64,000 nucleotides of DNA, taken from NCBI GenBank assembly GCA_944739405.2, contig OX123183.2, forward strand, positions 95,184,729-95,248,728, in the 5' to 3' direction. The position numbers and the translations under genes are program-made. The notes beneath the pieces were generated by a model that was given only the letters and a program-made list of their open reading frames with translations, was not told the DNA's origin and did not search any database. Shown here one piece after another: positions 46,150 through 55,069 of the stretch; position 1 is the first letter of the stretch, and the number at the start of each line of letters is the position of its first letter. Origin of the DNA: Euclidia mi (taxonomy: Eukaryota > Arthropoda > Insecta > Lepidoptera > Erebidae).

Positions 46150-47170
46150 ACTATCATTGTTAATAGCGGTATACTGCACGCTCGGTGTCATTAATCATGC
46201 ATTTAAAAAATCCTTTCAAAAATGGCGGCCAAAAGCGAGGATAGTAGATTATAATTATGTTATTTTGAAACATTTATGAAGGTCGGTAAGCTTTTTAATA
46301 CAATGTACGCCCGATTTATTCCAAGATATTTTTATAATTCGTGCTACATTTGTATTTTACAAAATCAACGCAACAACTTGGACGAATAATTGAAATTGAA
46401 TTCTAAACCACCCGATTTTCTACTTGGACTATACTGAAAACCTCATAAAATTCTGCACATAAAATTTATAGTTTCTATCGGATAGCCGATGGTCCTAAAA
46501 CAGCTTAGCCGTCGATTTCCTGACCATTTCTTAAATAAAACGAGGAAAGTATAAGACGGGGGTTGCAACTTGTAAGGTGTTATTGGATAAGTTTCAAACC
46601 TTTATACAGGTCAGGAAGGTTAAGTTGTAATATAAACTTTCGAGTTTTAAGAGCGCCCTGAGGCCCAATTCTCCTAAATAAATTTGATCAAAATACAGTT
46701 TCGATGTAATGTCAGTGTCATCTTACGTCACAAAAATCGTATTCTTGATATTTGAATGAAGTTGTAACGAGATCGTAAATTGAAACAAGTGTCAAAATAT
46801 GAGTCAATGACAAACCGTTTATTTCAAATTATACGATATTGTCATTTGGTTGGCAGAATACCGCTTCTGACTCAATTCAAAATATAATTTCAATGTCATA
46901 TAAAATACGAGAATTGGCCTGCTGTTCTCAACCACAGCTGAAGTTTGCATTACTCAAAGCTACTGTTAAAAAAAGAGGTTCACAATCCAATAAAATTGGA
47001 TTCTTTACCTTTTCGCTCGTCGTTTATAACGTTGTTCATTGTAGTTTGGTGATCGTATAAGGGTATCGGGCATTCGCCACAGAATCGCTGTGGTTCATTA
47101 CGATTTCGAGAAGCGCATACTATCAACATTGTGGAGGCGTGTCGGCATTGTGGAATAACTTATTGCTACC
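46150..47170. other. No recognisable feature
   Basis: AT-rich, without an ORF or repeat boundary that I can support. Confidence 0.5.
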
Positions 47171-47182
47171 AGTAAATACAGC

Positions 47183-47403
47183 ATAGGGTTCCCACCAAGA
47201 ACTTAGGGTCCCAAGCCAACCTCACCTGCAAGTGGTGCAGCTGCCGATAAACGGACGAGGCTCTGGCAAACAAAATATCCCGATAAGCGGCAATAGGCTC
47301 GCCACCTATTACATGGGATCAAAACATTGGCGAAAAGTGGGTGTTAAATATGCCTCTGCCTACCCCTTCAGGGAAACAGGCGTGAGTCTATGTATGTATG
47401 TAT
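47183..47403 (+). mobile_element. SINE family D with 11-bp TSD
   Basis: The TSD GTAAATACAGC lies at 47172-47182 and 47404-47414. The head CACCAAGAACTTAGGGTCCC is unlike the other SINEs here, while the tail (GGCAATAGGCTCGCC... CTGCCTACCCCTTC... GGCGTGAGTCTATGTATG) is the shared LINE-derived tail. A second copy is at 56402. Confidence 0.87.
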
Positions 47404-47531
47404 GTAAATACAGCCGAATGCAATTACTATTCGCAAAGCACACTATTTATGGCATTGAATGTTGGAATTAGGATACTTAATTTTATCATAAGGGCCAGAA
47501 AATTAAACGGGTCTTATGGTTTTTAAAGTTC

Positions 47532-47772
47532 GTCATCATCATCATCAGCCTTTAACAGTCCACTGCTTGACTAGGCCTCTCCTTTGAAAAGAGGAATTGG
47601 CCTACTATCCCACGCTGGTCAAACGGGTTGGTATAGGGTTTGTATCAAGTTTTCTTCTCTTACAGTGCTGTTCCATGCATAATATGCTCCCTGTGTCGGC
47701 TCTTACGACACCCATGGGATGATATGGGGTGGTGGCAACCCGTATTCTTAATCCGTCACCACACGGACGTTC
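47532..47772 (-). mobile_element. SINE family C with 7-bp TSD
   Basis: The TSD AAAGTTC lies at 47525-47531 and 47773-47779. On the minus strand: head GTCCGTGTGGTGACGGATTA, central CCATGGGTGTCGTAAGAGCC, and 3' end GCAGTGGACTGTTAAAGGCT with a (GAT)n tail. The same family lies in opposite orientation at 48598-48829. Its head is shared with the long family A SINEs. Confidence 0.85.
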
Positions 47773-48152
47773 AAAGTTCAGCATAGCTTATATTGACTTC
47801 GTTGTATAAATTTTTTATAATGTATTGTATGACTTTGCTGGATTTTTTAATCCAATTATAGTTTAGCAACGATATTTTTTAAGTAATTGAGGCACAATCA
47901 AATCAATCTTCTATAAAACTGAATGCCAGACACCTAATTTACAGAATATATTCAATATACATTTTTTTGTATCCATAACAATCAAATATACATAGATTAT
48001 ACCAGTACCAATATAGACATAATATAGATGTTCTTAGTCGTATTTATTTACGTGACAACAAATTAAATGTTACTGAAGCACATTCTACCGAGACGTAGGA
48101 TGTAACAAACAAACATGTAAATAACTTATGTTAACGTAAGTCTAATTACTAA

Positions 48153-48270
48153 TGCCTGGTAACGGCAATAGGCCCCTGTTACGTGGGACCTAAAAATTCA
48201 TGGCGAAATGTGGGTGTAATATTACACCTCTGCCTACCCCTTCGGGGATACAGCCGTGAGTCTATAAAAA
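48153..48270 (+). repeat. SINE family A 3' fragment
   Basis: Only the body end and tail are present: CTGGTAACGGCAATAGG, GTGGGTGTAATATTACACCT, CTGCCTACCCCTTCGGGG, GTGAGTCTAT followed by A-rich sequence. 5' truncated. Confidence 0.8.
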
Positions 48271-48597
48271 AAACGCTACGAGGATTTGGAGGAGATTATT
48301 ATTAACAAAGTTGTTATGTGCTTGAAGGATGAAGGATATACAAGATGTATACATGTTAAAATTGTCTGAAAGAGTGCTTGTCTAATTTTATTAGCTAATG
48401 TGAGTTTTCGTTTGTACCTACTTTGATTATTTTACATACGTTGTAATGCCGATTGATTGTATGAGTACCTACTTTATATAAAAATAATTTCAGACAGCAT
48501 TGCAAACAGGCATTATTTAACTTTATCTTCGTGGTTTTAGAATAAATACGAAGAGAGTAAGAGTATAAAATACAAATTATAACTTCTTATACCACTG

Positions 48598-48829
48598 TGT
48601 CCGTGTGGTGACGGATCAAGAATACGAATTGTCACCACCCCATATCATCCCATGGGTGTCGTAAGAGCCGACAGAGGGAGCATAGTATGCAGAGAACAGC
48701 ACTGTAAGAGAAGGAAAACTTGATACAAACCTTATACCAACCCGCTTGGCCAGCGTGGTATAGTAGGCCAATTCCTCCTTTCAAAGGAGAGGCCTAGTCC
48801 AGCAGTGGACTATCAAAGGCTGAGATGAG
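48598..48829 (+). mobile_element. SINE family C with 9-bp TSD
   Basis: The TSD ATACCACTG lies at 48589-48597 and 48830-48838. Head TCCGTGTGGTGACGGATCAA, central CCATGGGTGTCGTAAGAGCC, 3' end AGCAGTGGACTATCAAAGGC. Inverted relative to the copy 0.8 kb upstream. Confidence 0.85.
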
Positions 48830-49094
48830 ATACCACTGGCTTAGATTGTAGACTAAAACATCTGTATTTCTTATTTTCTTGTTATATAAGTTTATAGGCA
48901 ATTACAAGAAGGTTAACATGCTAGAACGATTACTCAAAGAACACGCAAACACTTAAACAACATGTAGGTATAACAGACTGTTAGTGAAGAATATAATTTA
49001 TTGTAACATGTAACATACTAAGGCCCATTTACACTTAATATTGACCTAAACGTCTTTCTTTTAGCTGTATATGAGAAATCAATTTATCCATAAC

Positions 49095-49258
49095 ACACAT
49101 AATTCTTGTGTCACTGACTGACTGGCAGAAAAAGCATAGCCAACATTATTGGGCGCAAGAAGCTGAAATTTGGTATGTATGTTCCTTGGAGAGTGTAGGA
49201 GAGCACTAAAGTATTCACTCGATAGTCCCACATGGGCGAAGCTGAGGGTGAAGTCTAG
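49095..49258 (+). mobile_element. Helitron fragment, related to family H1
   Basis: Contains CACTGACTGACTGGCAGAAA and GCTGAAATTTGGTATG and ends GGTGAAGTCTAG before T. The 5' end is not clear. Confidence 0.6.
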
Positions 49259-49456
49259 TATAAGAATGAAATGAAGCTGCATAAACTAACTAACTCAGTA
49301 ATGAAAGAACGCCAATGCCAATGCACCGCTTGTCGTAGTTTCTTTCCCACACGATATTATATTTCTTGTAATCCACAACAAATTGTTGTTCCGAGTCTCA
49401 AGGTTCCTTATGCGAATGCTTTATAGATCTAGTTACACGAGTGTGAAAGTACATTA

Positions 49457-49662
49457 TCTTAATATATAAAATCCTTGCGTTACTGACTGACTGACAGACA
49501 CGCTACAGCCGAAACTATTGGGCGCAGGAAGCTGAAATTTGGCATGTATGTTCCTTGGGGACCGTAGGGGTGCACTAAGAATGGATTTCCCGAAATTTCC
49601 AAGGGATTGGCCAAAACGGGTAAATTAAAAAAAATGCAGGCGTAGCTGCTGGCGTCCTCTAG
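49457..49662 (+). mobile_element. Short non-autonomous Helitron (family H1)
   Basis: Starts TCTTAATATATAAAATCC after A and ends GGCGTCCTCTAG before T, with the hairpin GCAGGCGTAGCTGC near the 3' end. It is close to the copy at 42764 over the whole length. Confidence 0.82.
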
Positions 49663-49860
49663 TGTTTCAATAAGAAATAAGCAAAATCCATAAGAAAATA
49701 AAATAAGCATGAAAATGTCTTATATACACCGAAGTATATAAACTTGGGCTCCTAAATCAAACCTTATTACCGAACTAATACACCCAATATTAAAAAATAT
49801 GTAACGGGTCTGAATCGTGTTAATAAACGAAAAGAAAGATGAAATACCTTTCTATTTGTC

Positions 49861-49982
49861 AGCAAAACGGTTACAAACACAATATGCGAGTTTCAAGGAA
49901 CAGGTCGAGACTGACTGAAGTGAACAGAGCGCCAGTGTTCATGCCCTACATAAAAGGAGTGACGGATAAAGTTGGAACAGTA
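49861..49982 (+). pseudogene. Penelope-like ORF, segment before the endonuclease
   Basis: The frame reads NRSRLTEVNRAPVFMPYIKG and VTDKVGTV up to the TA target of the DNA transposon. MPYIKGVTDKI-type text is characteristic of the linker between RT and GIY-YIG in Penelope-like elements. Joined across the empty TA site it stays in frame with the part at 52859. The visible longer ORF runs on into the transposon and ends at 50039. Confidence 0.8.
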
Positions 49983-49994
49983 GGGGAAGGTGTT

Positions 49995-50253
49995 TTACCT
50001 GTGGACATTCGCCGGATTTTGAATGAAAATAAGGTTTAATGACTTAATTATAATTTAATAGCCAAAAAGTATCTCAAATATTATTACAATAATAGTTAAC
50101 GCTTAACAATTAGCAGTCTTTAGTTTTGTACGAATTATAATTATTAAAATAAATCACTTTTTTTAAAAACACTTAATTTGTCCACAGGTACATCTTATGA
50201 TTGTACCTATGGACAGCTACATTGTACTTATGGACGGCAATGTACCTATGGAC
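49995..50253. promoter_or_regulatory. Left cluster of five 12-bp iterated motifs
   Basis: GTACCTRTGGAC-type motifs occur at 49995 (plus; first base T), 50180 (minus), 50203 (plus), 50224 (plus, GTACTTATGGAC) and 50242 (plus). Their position at the transposon end and their mirror arrangement at the other end suggest transposase-binding sites. This is inference. Confidence 0.7.
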
Positions 50254-50347
50254 AGATCACTTTTCCTTACATATTAATCCTGTAAAATCAACAAAAATAA
50301 ACAGAAACTCTTTATAAAACAACTTATAGGTAACATAAAATAATCAA

Positions 50348-52294
50348 TTAACCATATTTTTTGGTTTCGCAATACTTTTCATATAATTCTAAGGCAGAAT
50401 CATCGGAGGCATCTGAATCATCATCATTTAAAATATAACACTTCTGACATAAAAAGTCTGACTCATCATCTGATCCAAAACTATCGATATGTGATCTAGA
50501 TACACATTTCTTGTGATAATTTAAATCACATTGAGAACAATTGAGCATTTTGTTAACATTTTCATGTCTTTTACATCCCATACACATTGCATAGGGTAAC
50601 ACCTGGTCGTCAAGAATTGTGACCTTTTTTTCTGAAGATTGGACGTTTATCTGGCTAACGTCAGCCTTTGGTAGCTCTTTGGACGAATGTTTTGTCTTTT
50701 TCGGTAAGTCTTTTTCCTTATTTTTGTTTTTGTCTTGTATTTTTCTTCTTTTTTCAGCTTTTTTAATTGCTTCGTTCTTTATTTCATTTTTTTCAGGTGT
50801 ATCAGTTAATATTCTACTCTTTCCAGGTTTCCTTCCTCGTCGAGTTGCTTTTCGAGGGTCTGCTTTTAGGAATGGGCGTACAGATTCTGGCGTTATTTGT
50901 GAAATAAGCTTTTCCTTGTCTTGTTCAGTCCCATCAAGAGTGGATATGTCCAACTGACCAACAGAGCTGCTTACAGTAGACTGAGTTTCTGTATCCAGAT
51001 TTGCCTGGTGAATGCCAGATGGTCCAGCAATAGGCATATTTTCATCTACACTGACATTAGGCTGTTGTGTCTCCGGGTAGTCGATATTGGCTGTCGTCGT
51101 CGTTGAAGTATTAGACACTGTGGTCAATGGCTCTGGTCGATCAGTGACGAATGAGCATAAAAAGTCGTCGTCACTGAAAACATCTCGATTAAATGGGCAA
51201 ATGCCTGTTACTTCGAAACTTTTAATAATATTTTTGGGTGTGAATGCAAGCGGATAAGCTTCACCTACAATTTCTGAAATATCATAAATAGTAATAGGCT
51301 TCCCGGGATGATTGAGCATCCAATTGTCGGCAGCCTTGTTGTAATGCGTCTTAAAAGGCCCAAACACGCAACGGTCTAAGGGCTGCAGATTATCTGATGT
51401 GTGTGGTGGCAATGTGAGTAGAACTATACCATTATCGACGGCTTTTTCAATGATATCTATTGAGATATGTGTCTCATGGTTGTCCATTATTAAGAGAACT
51501 GGGTCTTCTTTTGTAGGTTTGGCAAATTTTATAAAATGATCCAGGTATGTTCTGAAAATCAATTCAGTTGACCATCCGGATTGGTTGGCTGCACCAGTCG
51601 AACCTGGAGGAGCACCTTTTAGCATGTTGTCTTTAAAGAAAACTCTAGGAAAGATTATTAAAGGAGGGACTGAATTTCCAACAGCATTTATGCAGGCAAT
51701 CATGGTGTTATTTACTCCTCTTTCTCCTGATGTGAATTTACCAAGCTGTTTAATTTTTTTCGGAGCCAGCACTTTTCTTGGATTGTGAACTGTGGATATT
51801 CCAGTCTCATCTAGATTATAAATATTTTCAGGGGAGAAGTGATGTTTTTCAAGTACTTTTTGGAGGTTGTCAAAGAATTTGGAAATATTAGCTCTGTTAA
51901 AACTACTTGCTCGTGCCAAACTGGTTGCTTCGGGCTTTCGTAGTGACAAATGAGAATGACGTTGACGATAGCATCTAAGCCATCCTATCCCAGCCATTTT
52001 GTGTTGGTGCCAGCTATTTGGGATGTTTTGTTTTTGCTTCGACACCGCAAACTGGTATGCCAGTTCTCTGACTTGCTTAACATTTAATCCCATATGCAGG
52101 TAAGCTGCTTTTTCTAAATATTCTTCAAGCTTTTTCTCTTCTTCCTCATTAAACACTTTCTTTACGTCATTTCTCAAAATATGTACATTTTTATCGTCCA
52201 GATCTCTGTTCTTATTCATGTATAGCTTAGTATTTAAATATAGTCGATTTTGGTATTTGATATTTTTCTGCAACTTTTCGCAAAGAACATCCAT
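50348..52294 (-). CDS. Pogo-type DDE transposase with C-terminal PHD-like finger
   Basis: An open frame of 648 codons. A CENP-B/Tc5-type HTH lies at residues ~60-135 (GIGWLRCYRQRHSHLSLRKP). The DDE_1 core ~150-380 has the catalytic acids in NLDETGISTVH (~160), LLIMDNHETH (~270) and QPLDRCVFGPFK (~306, the DDD form usual in pogo). A Ser/Thr-rich region and a basic KKAEKRRKIQDKNKNKEKD stretch come before CMGCKRHENVNKMLNCSQCD and HKKC...CQKC (~570-620), a PHD-like zinc cluster. The enzyme cuts and pastes the element in the nucleus. The C-terminal finger could contact chromatin (inference). The ATG at 52294 may not be the true start: the psq-type HTH lies upstream in another frame. No stop lies within the DDE part. 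It could also be called a Tigger/jerky-like transposase. Confidence 0.92.
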   Translation of the reverse strand: MDVLCEKLQKNIKYQNRLYLNTKLYMNKNRDLDDKNVHILRNDVKKVFNEEEEKKLEEYLEKAAYLHMGLNVKQVRELAYQFAVSKQKQNIPNSWHQHKMAGIGWLRCYRQRHSHLSLRKPEATSLARASSFNRANISKFFDNLQKVLEKHHFSPENIYNLDETGISTVHNPRKVLAPKKIKQLGKFTSGERGVNNTMIACINAVGNSVPPLIIFPRVFFKDNMLKGAPPGSTGAANQSGWSTELIFRTYLDHFIKFAKPTKEDPVLLIMDNHETHISIDIIEKAVDNGIVLLTLPPHTSDNLQPLDRCVFGPFKTHYNKAADNWMLNHPGKPITIYDISEIVGEAYPLAFTPKNIIKSFEVTGICPFNRDVFSDDDFLCSFVTDRPEPLTTVSNTSTTTTANIDYPETQQPNVSVDENMPIAGPSGIHQANLDTETQSTVSSSVGQLDISTLDGTEQDKEKLISQITPESVRPFLKADPRKATRRGRKPGKSRILTDTPEKNEIKNEAIKKAEKRRKIQDKNKNKEKDLPKKTKHSSKELPKADVSQINVQSSEKKVTILDDQVLPYAMCMGCKRHENVNKMLNCSQCDLNYHKKCVSRSHIDSFGSDDESDFLCQKCYILNDDDSDASDDSALELYEKYCETKKYG

Positions 52295-52372
52295 TTCTAG
52301 CCTCTTTCATTGCCTCAGATAATGTTTCTGAACACAACTTACGTCGCGTTTTTCCATCCTTACTACGAGGCA
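52231..52372 (-). pseudogene. Transposase N-terminal exon segment: psq-type HTH, one-base frameshift
   Basis: In the frame beginning just after the acceptor at 52373-52374 the text reads PRSKDGKTRRKLCSETLSEA, then ARNGCSLRKVAEKYQIPKST and IFKY, a clear pipsqueak-type DNA-binding HTH as found at the N-terminus of pogo transposases. It meets TAA near 52230. The DDE frame is open there, and one extra T at about 52227-52232 explains the shift. The psq domain would recognise the transposon ends. Whether the base is a real mutation or an assembly error cannot be told here. Confidence 0.82.
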
Positions 52373-52664
52373 CTGAAAAAAAGGAAAAAATAGTTCAAAA
52401 TCGGCATTTGCAAATCAAGTAAGAAATTAAAACTAAAGTTTGTACCTGTGGACAGTCCATAGGTACACATATGTTGATGTCCACAGGTACAAATTTGACA
52501 GTATAACCTAAAAACATATTACCGGCATGATATGCACATATTTACACTGTTATACCGCTGCAAATAGATGTTTAACAATATACACTACATTCTGACCAAA
52601 AATAACTATTTATGCTCTGCATATATTCACAAAAAAATAGAAGGAAAAAGAGTTAAATACTTAC
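52373..52664 (-). other. Probable intron splitting the transposase start codon
   Basis: The donor GTAAGTATTT (minus strand from 52664) follows an A-rich exon end CGCAAAAAA. The acceptor is TTTTTCAG|TGCCTCG with a polypyrimidine tract, ending at 52373. Splicing joins ...AAAAA with TG CCT CGT, creating an ATG exactly at the junction and opening the psq HTH frame (M-P-R-S). The intron is 292 bp and contains three of the iterated 12-bp motifs. Confidence 0.7.
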
Positions 52665-52844
52665 TTTTTTGCGAGAAAACCTTTTACAGTCTGTCACCGG
52701 CTACACAAGAACTAACACAAAATGACAGCTAGTCAGTGTTGCCACTCATCAAAAATACTTTACGGATGCGTTTAATTCGTTCAATTTCTGTGTTTATTTT
52801 TTAAGATATCAGTGGTGTCCACAGGTAAACCCGTCCATAGGTAC
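52442..52844. promoter_or_regulatory. Right cluster of five 12-bp iterated motifs
   Basis: GTACCTGTGGAC at 52442 (plus), and GTCCAYAGGTAC-type motifs at 52455, 52479, 52817 (last base A) and 52833 (all minus orientation). The first two form a palindrome. Three lie inside the probable intron and two next to the terminal inverted repeat, upstream of the transposase exon, so the sites could also act on transcription (inference). Confidence 0.7.
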
Positions 52845-52858
52845 AACACCTTCCCCTA

Positions 52859-53422
52859 CAACAAAAATACTCCATTAAGACTGTATATAGTCCGTACTCC
52901 AAAGTAGCAAATTACCTGCGTACTCCAAAGGATGTCATCCCTTTTCAAACACCAGGCGTGTACAAGGTGGATTGCAGCTGTGGTAGTTCCTACATCGCGC
53001 AAACAAAAAGGACCATCGCCGAACGAGTTAAGGAACACATCACGGCCGTCAAAAACCGACAAACCACCAAGTCGGCCATAGCTGAGCATTTGTTGGAGTC
53101 AGGATCCAATCACTGGATTGAGCTACATCGGCCCCAGGTTCTCTCCATAGACCGTCACTATTTTTCAAGAATAGCACGGCAAGCGGTTGAAATCAAAAAG
53201 CACGCAAATTTCAACCGGGAGGATGGTTACCGTTTATCTACATCTTGGAATCCTGTCATCAGCAAATGTAGACACCGACGAGGTGGTATTACGCGCCAGT
53301 GTGAAGATACCATTAGTGTTGTGTGTCGAAGTACCGACAGTTCCGAACATATAAAAGTTAATAATTGTGAAGACCAAGTGAGGGTAGATTCCAAAACCCG
53401 CACTTCTCGGAGGCAGCGCTGA
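52859..53422 (+). pseudogene. Penelope-like GIY-YIG endonuclease
   Basis: The frame is open from the TA target to TGA at 53420-53422. It reads YSKVANYLRTPKDVIPFQTP, then GVYKVDCSCGSSYIAQTKRT (GIY as GVY, YIG as YIA, with the CxC pair of Penelope endonucleases), then IAERVKEH, AIAEHLLESGSNHWI and FNREDGYRLSTSWNPVI. This is the complete family C-terminal domain, which nicks target DNA for priming. The YIG glycine is replaced by alanine. The reverse transcriptase is missing, so it cannot act in cis. Confidence 0.87.
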
Positions 53423-53474
53423 CGAACATCAGTCATCCCGTGACCACAGCTGGTGTAACCCATGCCGAAACGTC
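53419..53474 (+). ncRNA. Hammerhead-ribozyme-like core at the Penelope 3' repeat
   Basis: CTGACGA (53419-53425) and CCGAAACGTC (53465-53474) resemble the conserved CUGANGA and GAAAC..GUC core elements of hammerhead motifs that have been reported in Penelope-like elements. The intervening 39 bases would have to form helix II. I did not derive a convincing full fold by eye, so this is tentative. Confidence 0.35.
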
Positions 53475-53550
53475 GGGACAAATAGAAAGGTATTTCATCT
53501 TTCTTTTCGTTTATTAACACGATTCAGACCCGTTACATAATTTTTAATAT

Positions 53551-54815
53551 GTGTACAAATCGTGGTAGTTTAAAAGTAGTTAATTTATAAAAGTAGTTAG
53601 TTTTTTATATATTATTAACCCAAACCTAGCAATAAGAAACTTGCACGCTATTACAAATTTCGTAAACATCAAAATGAAAATTCTACTTCGTAATCACTTT
53701 ATACTGGTAATATCTTTGCGCATAACTAAAATATGGCGTTACAGACTAGGATAAATTTGAAAACTTTTTTATTTGCCGACGAGTACAGATTGACGCATTA
53801 ATGTAGATATATCATGATAGCGTCAAGATACCCAAAAAACTTTATTGAATGATATGTTGGCATTCTAGTAAGTGTGCCTTTGCCTACACAAAAAAGAAAA
53901 CATGTTACTTGATTTATGGTCGGCAACTCGTATTATTTCCTCAGTTTTGTGTTTATTATGTATCTGAATGTGAATTTCATATGAAGAGCTTTGATGCGCG
54001 CATTCCGTATTGATATCCGAACACAAAATGTTGCAAATTTATCTTTGCCTTCGAATGTATAATGTAAAACGTATACTGACTGATAGATATTTAAATTCTA
54101 AAATTAATTACAGCAGGTTTGATTTCGTTAAAGTAAATTTACCTTTTCTCATGATAAAATTACGCTCTGGAAAAAGAGTAAATAGACAGTTGGTTAGTCT
54201 GCCGGCTTAAATAGCCGAGGGATTAAATCTAAACGATTTTGAAGACATAGATTGACTTTAGCAATTTTTCAATTTAGCAGAATACTAACAATATTAAAAT
54301 ACTAGATATCTTATATGTACATAAATGTATAAATGTTGTGAAAATTGTTTGAAAAATTTGAGAGTCATCAAATGAAGAGAAACGATTTTTGCCACTAGTA
54401 TCTTTGTTAGCAATCTTTTTCATACCTAATAAAAATTTAATGAAACACCTCTCATTTGCAAACAAGTCAATGAACGAGGTTTTAGAACATGTTCACTTGG
54501 CATACAGAATAGATATCACACGCATCCCAAATCACGTAAAATTTGAATGTAAATGACCTTAACGTTCACAACCACGTTAAGCTTTGAGCTATAAAACTAA
54601 CACAAACTAATATTGGAAGTAAACACATGCTGCCATGACACTTTTGTATTAGCAACATCGCATGAGTTATAATGAGATCTGAAAGAGGGAATGAAATAAA
54701 TTATCGTGAATACTAACATCCGAATAAAACAACTAGTTTATTTTGATCAAAATCCGCCGTTGTATAGGAATGTTGGCTTATGCTGGGTTTCTTTAATTTA
54801 ATTTTATTTATTTAT
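53551..54815. other. No recognisable feature
   Basis: AT-rich sequence without a supported ORF or repeat boundary. Confidence 0.5.
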
Positions 54816-54818
54816 TTA

Positions 54819-55068
54819 TAGACTCGCGCCTATATCCCCGAAGGGGTAGGCAGAGGTGTAATATTACACCCACATTTCGCCAGGAATTTTTAGGTCCCAC
54901 GTAATAGGGGGCGAGCCTATTACCCTACCGGGCACATTACCAGACTCCGTGCTGCTACTGAGAATTTCCTAGCGGAAAAACCCAATAACACATTGCCCGA
55001 CCTGGGAATCGAACTCGAGACCTCCCAATCCCACGCGCACATTCATGCCGCGAGACCAACGAGGCTTC
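54819..55068 (-). mobile_element. SINE family A, tRNA-like head without the long 5' part
   Basis: Minus strand: GCCTCGTTGGTCTCGCGGCA head (box A), GGTCTCGAGTTCGATTCCCA (box B), CAGTAGCAGCACGGAGTC body, and CCTACCCCTTCGGGG tail. The head equals the tRNA-like unit inside the long family A copies but lacks their upstream family C head. No clear TSD. Confidence 0.82.
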
Positions 55069-55069
55069 T

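Larger units (their letters stand above)
49983..52856 (-). mobile_element. Complete pogo/Tigger-type DNA transposon, TA target
   Basis: The TSD TA lies at 49981-49982 and 52857-52858. The terminal inverted repeats (GGGGAAGGTGTT.TACCT.TG, 24 bp) differ at two positions. It encodes one DDE transposase on the minus strand with a likely two-exon structure. Ten copies of GTACCTRTGGAC (one-base variants allowed) lie in the two terminal regions. The element is 2874 bp and structurally complete, with a single likely coding lesion (see the HTH exon). Confidence 0.9.
49788..53550 (+). mobile_element. 5'-truncated Penelope-like retroelement, interrupted by a DNA transposon
   Basis: The flanks 49788-49860 and 53477-53550 are inverted copies of about 73 bp (GTAACGGGTCTGAATCGTGT at left). 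Between them lie the pre-endonuclease coding text (49861-49982) and the GIY-YIG endonuclease (52859-53422), separated by the pogo transposon at 49983-52856. The reverse transcriptase is absent (5' truncation). Terminal repeats in inverted orientation with 5' truncation are known for Penelope-like elements. Confidence 0.85.
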
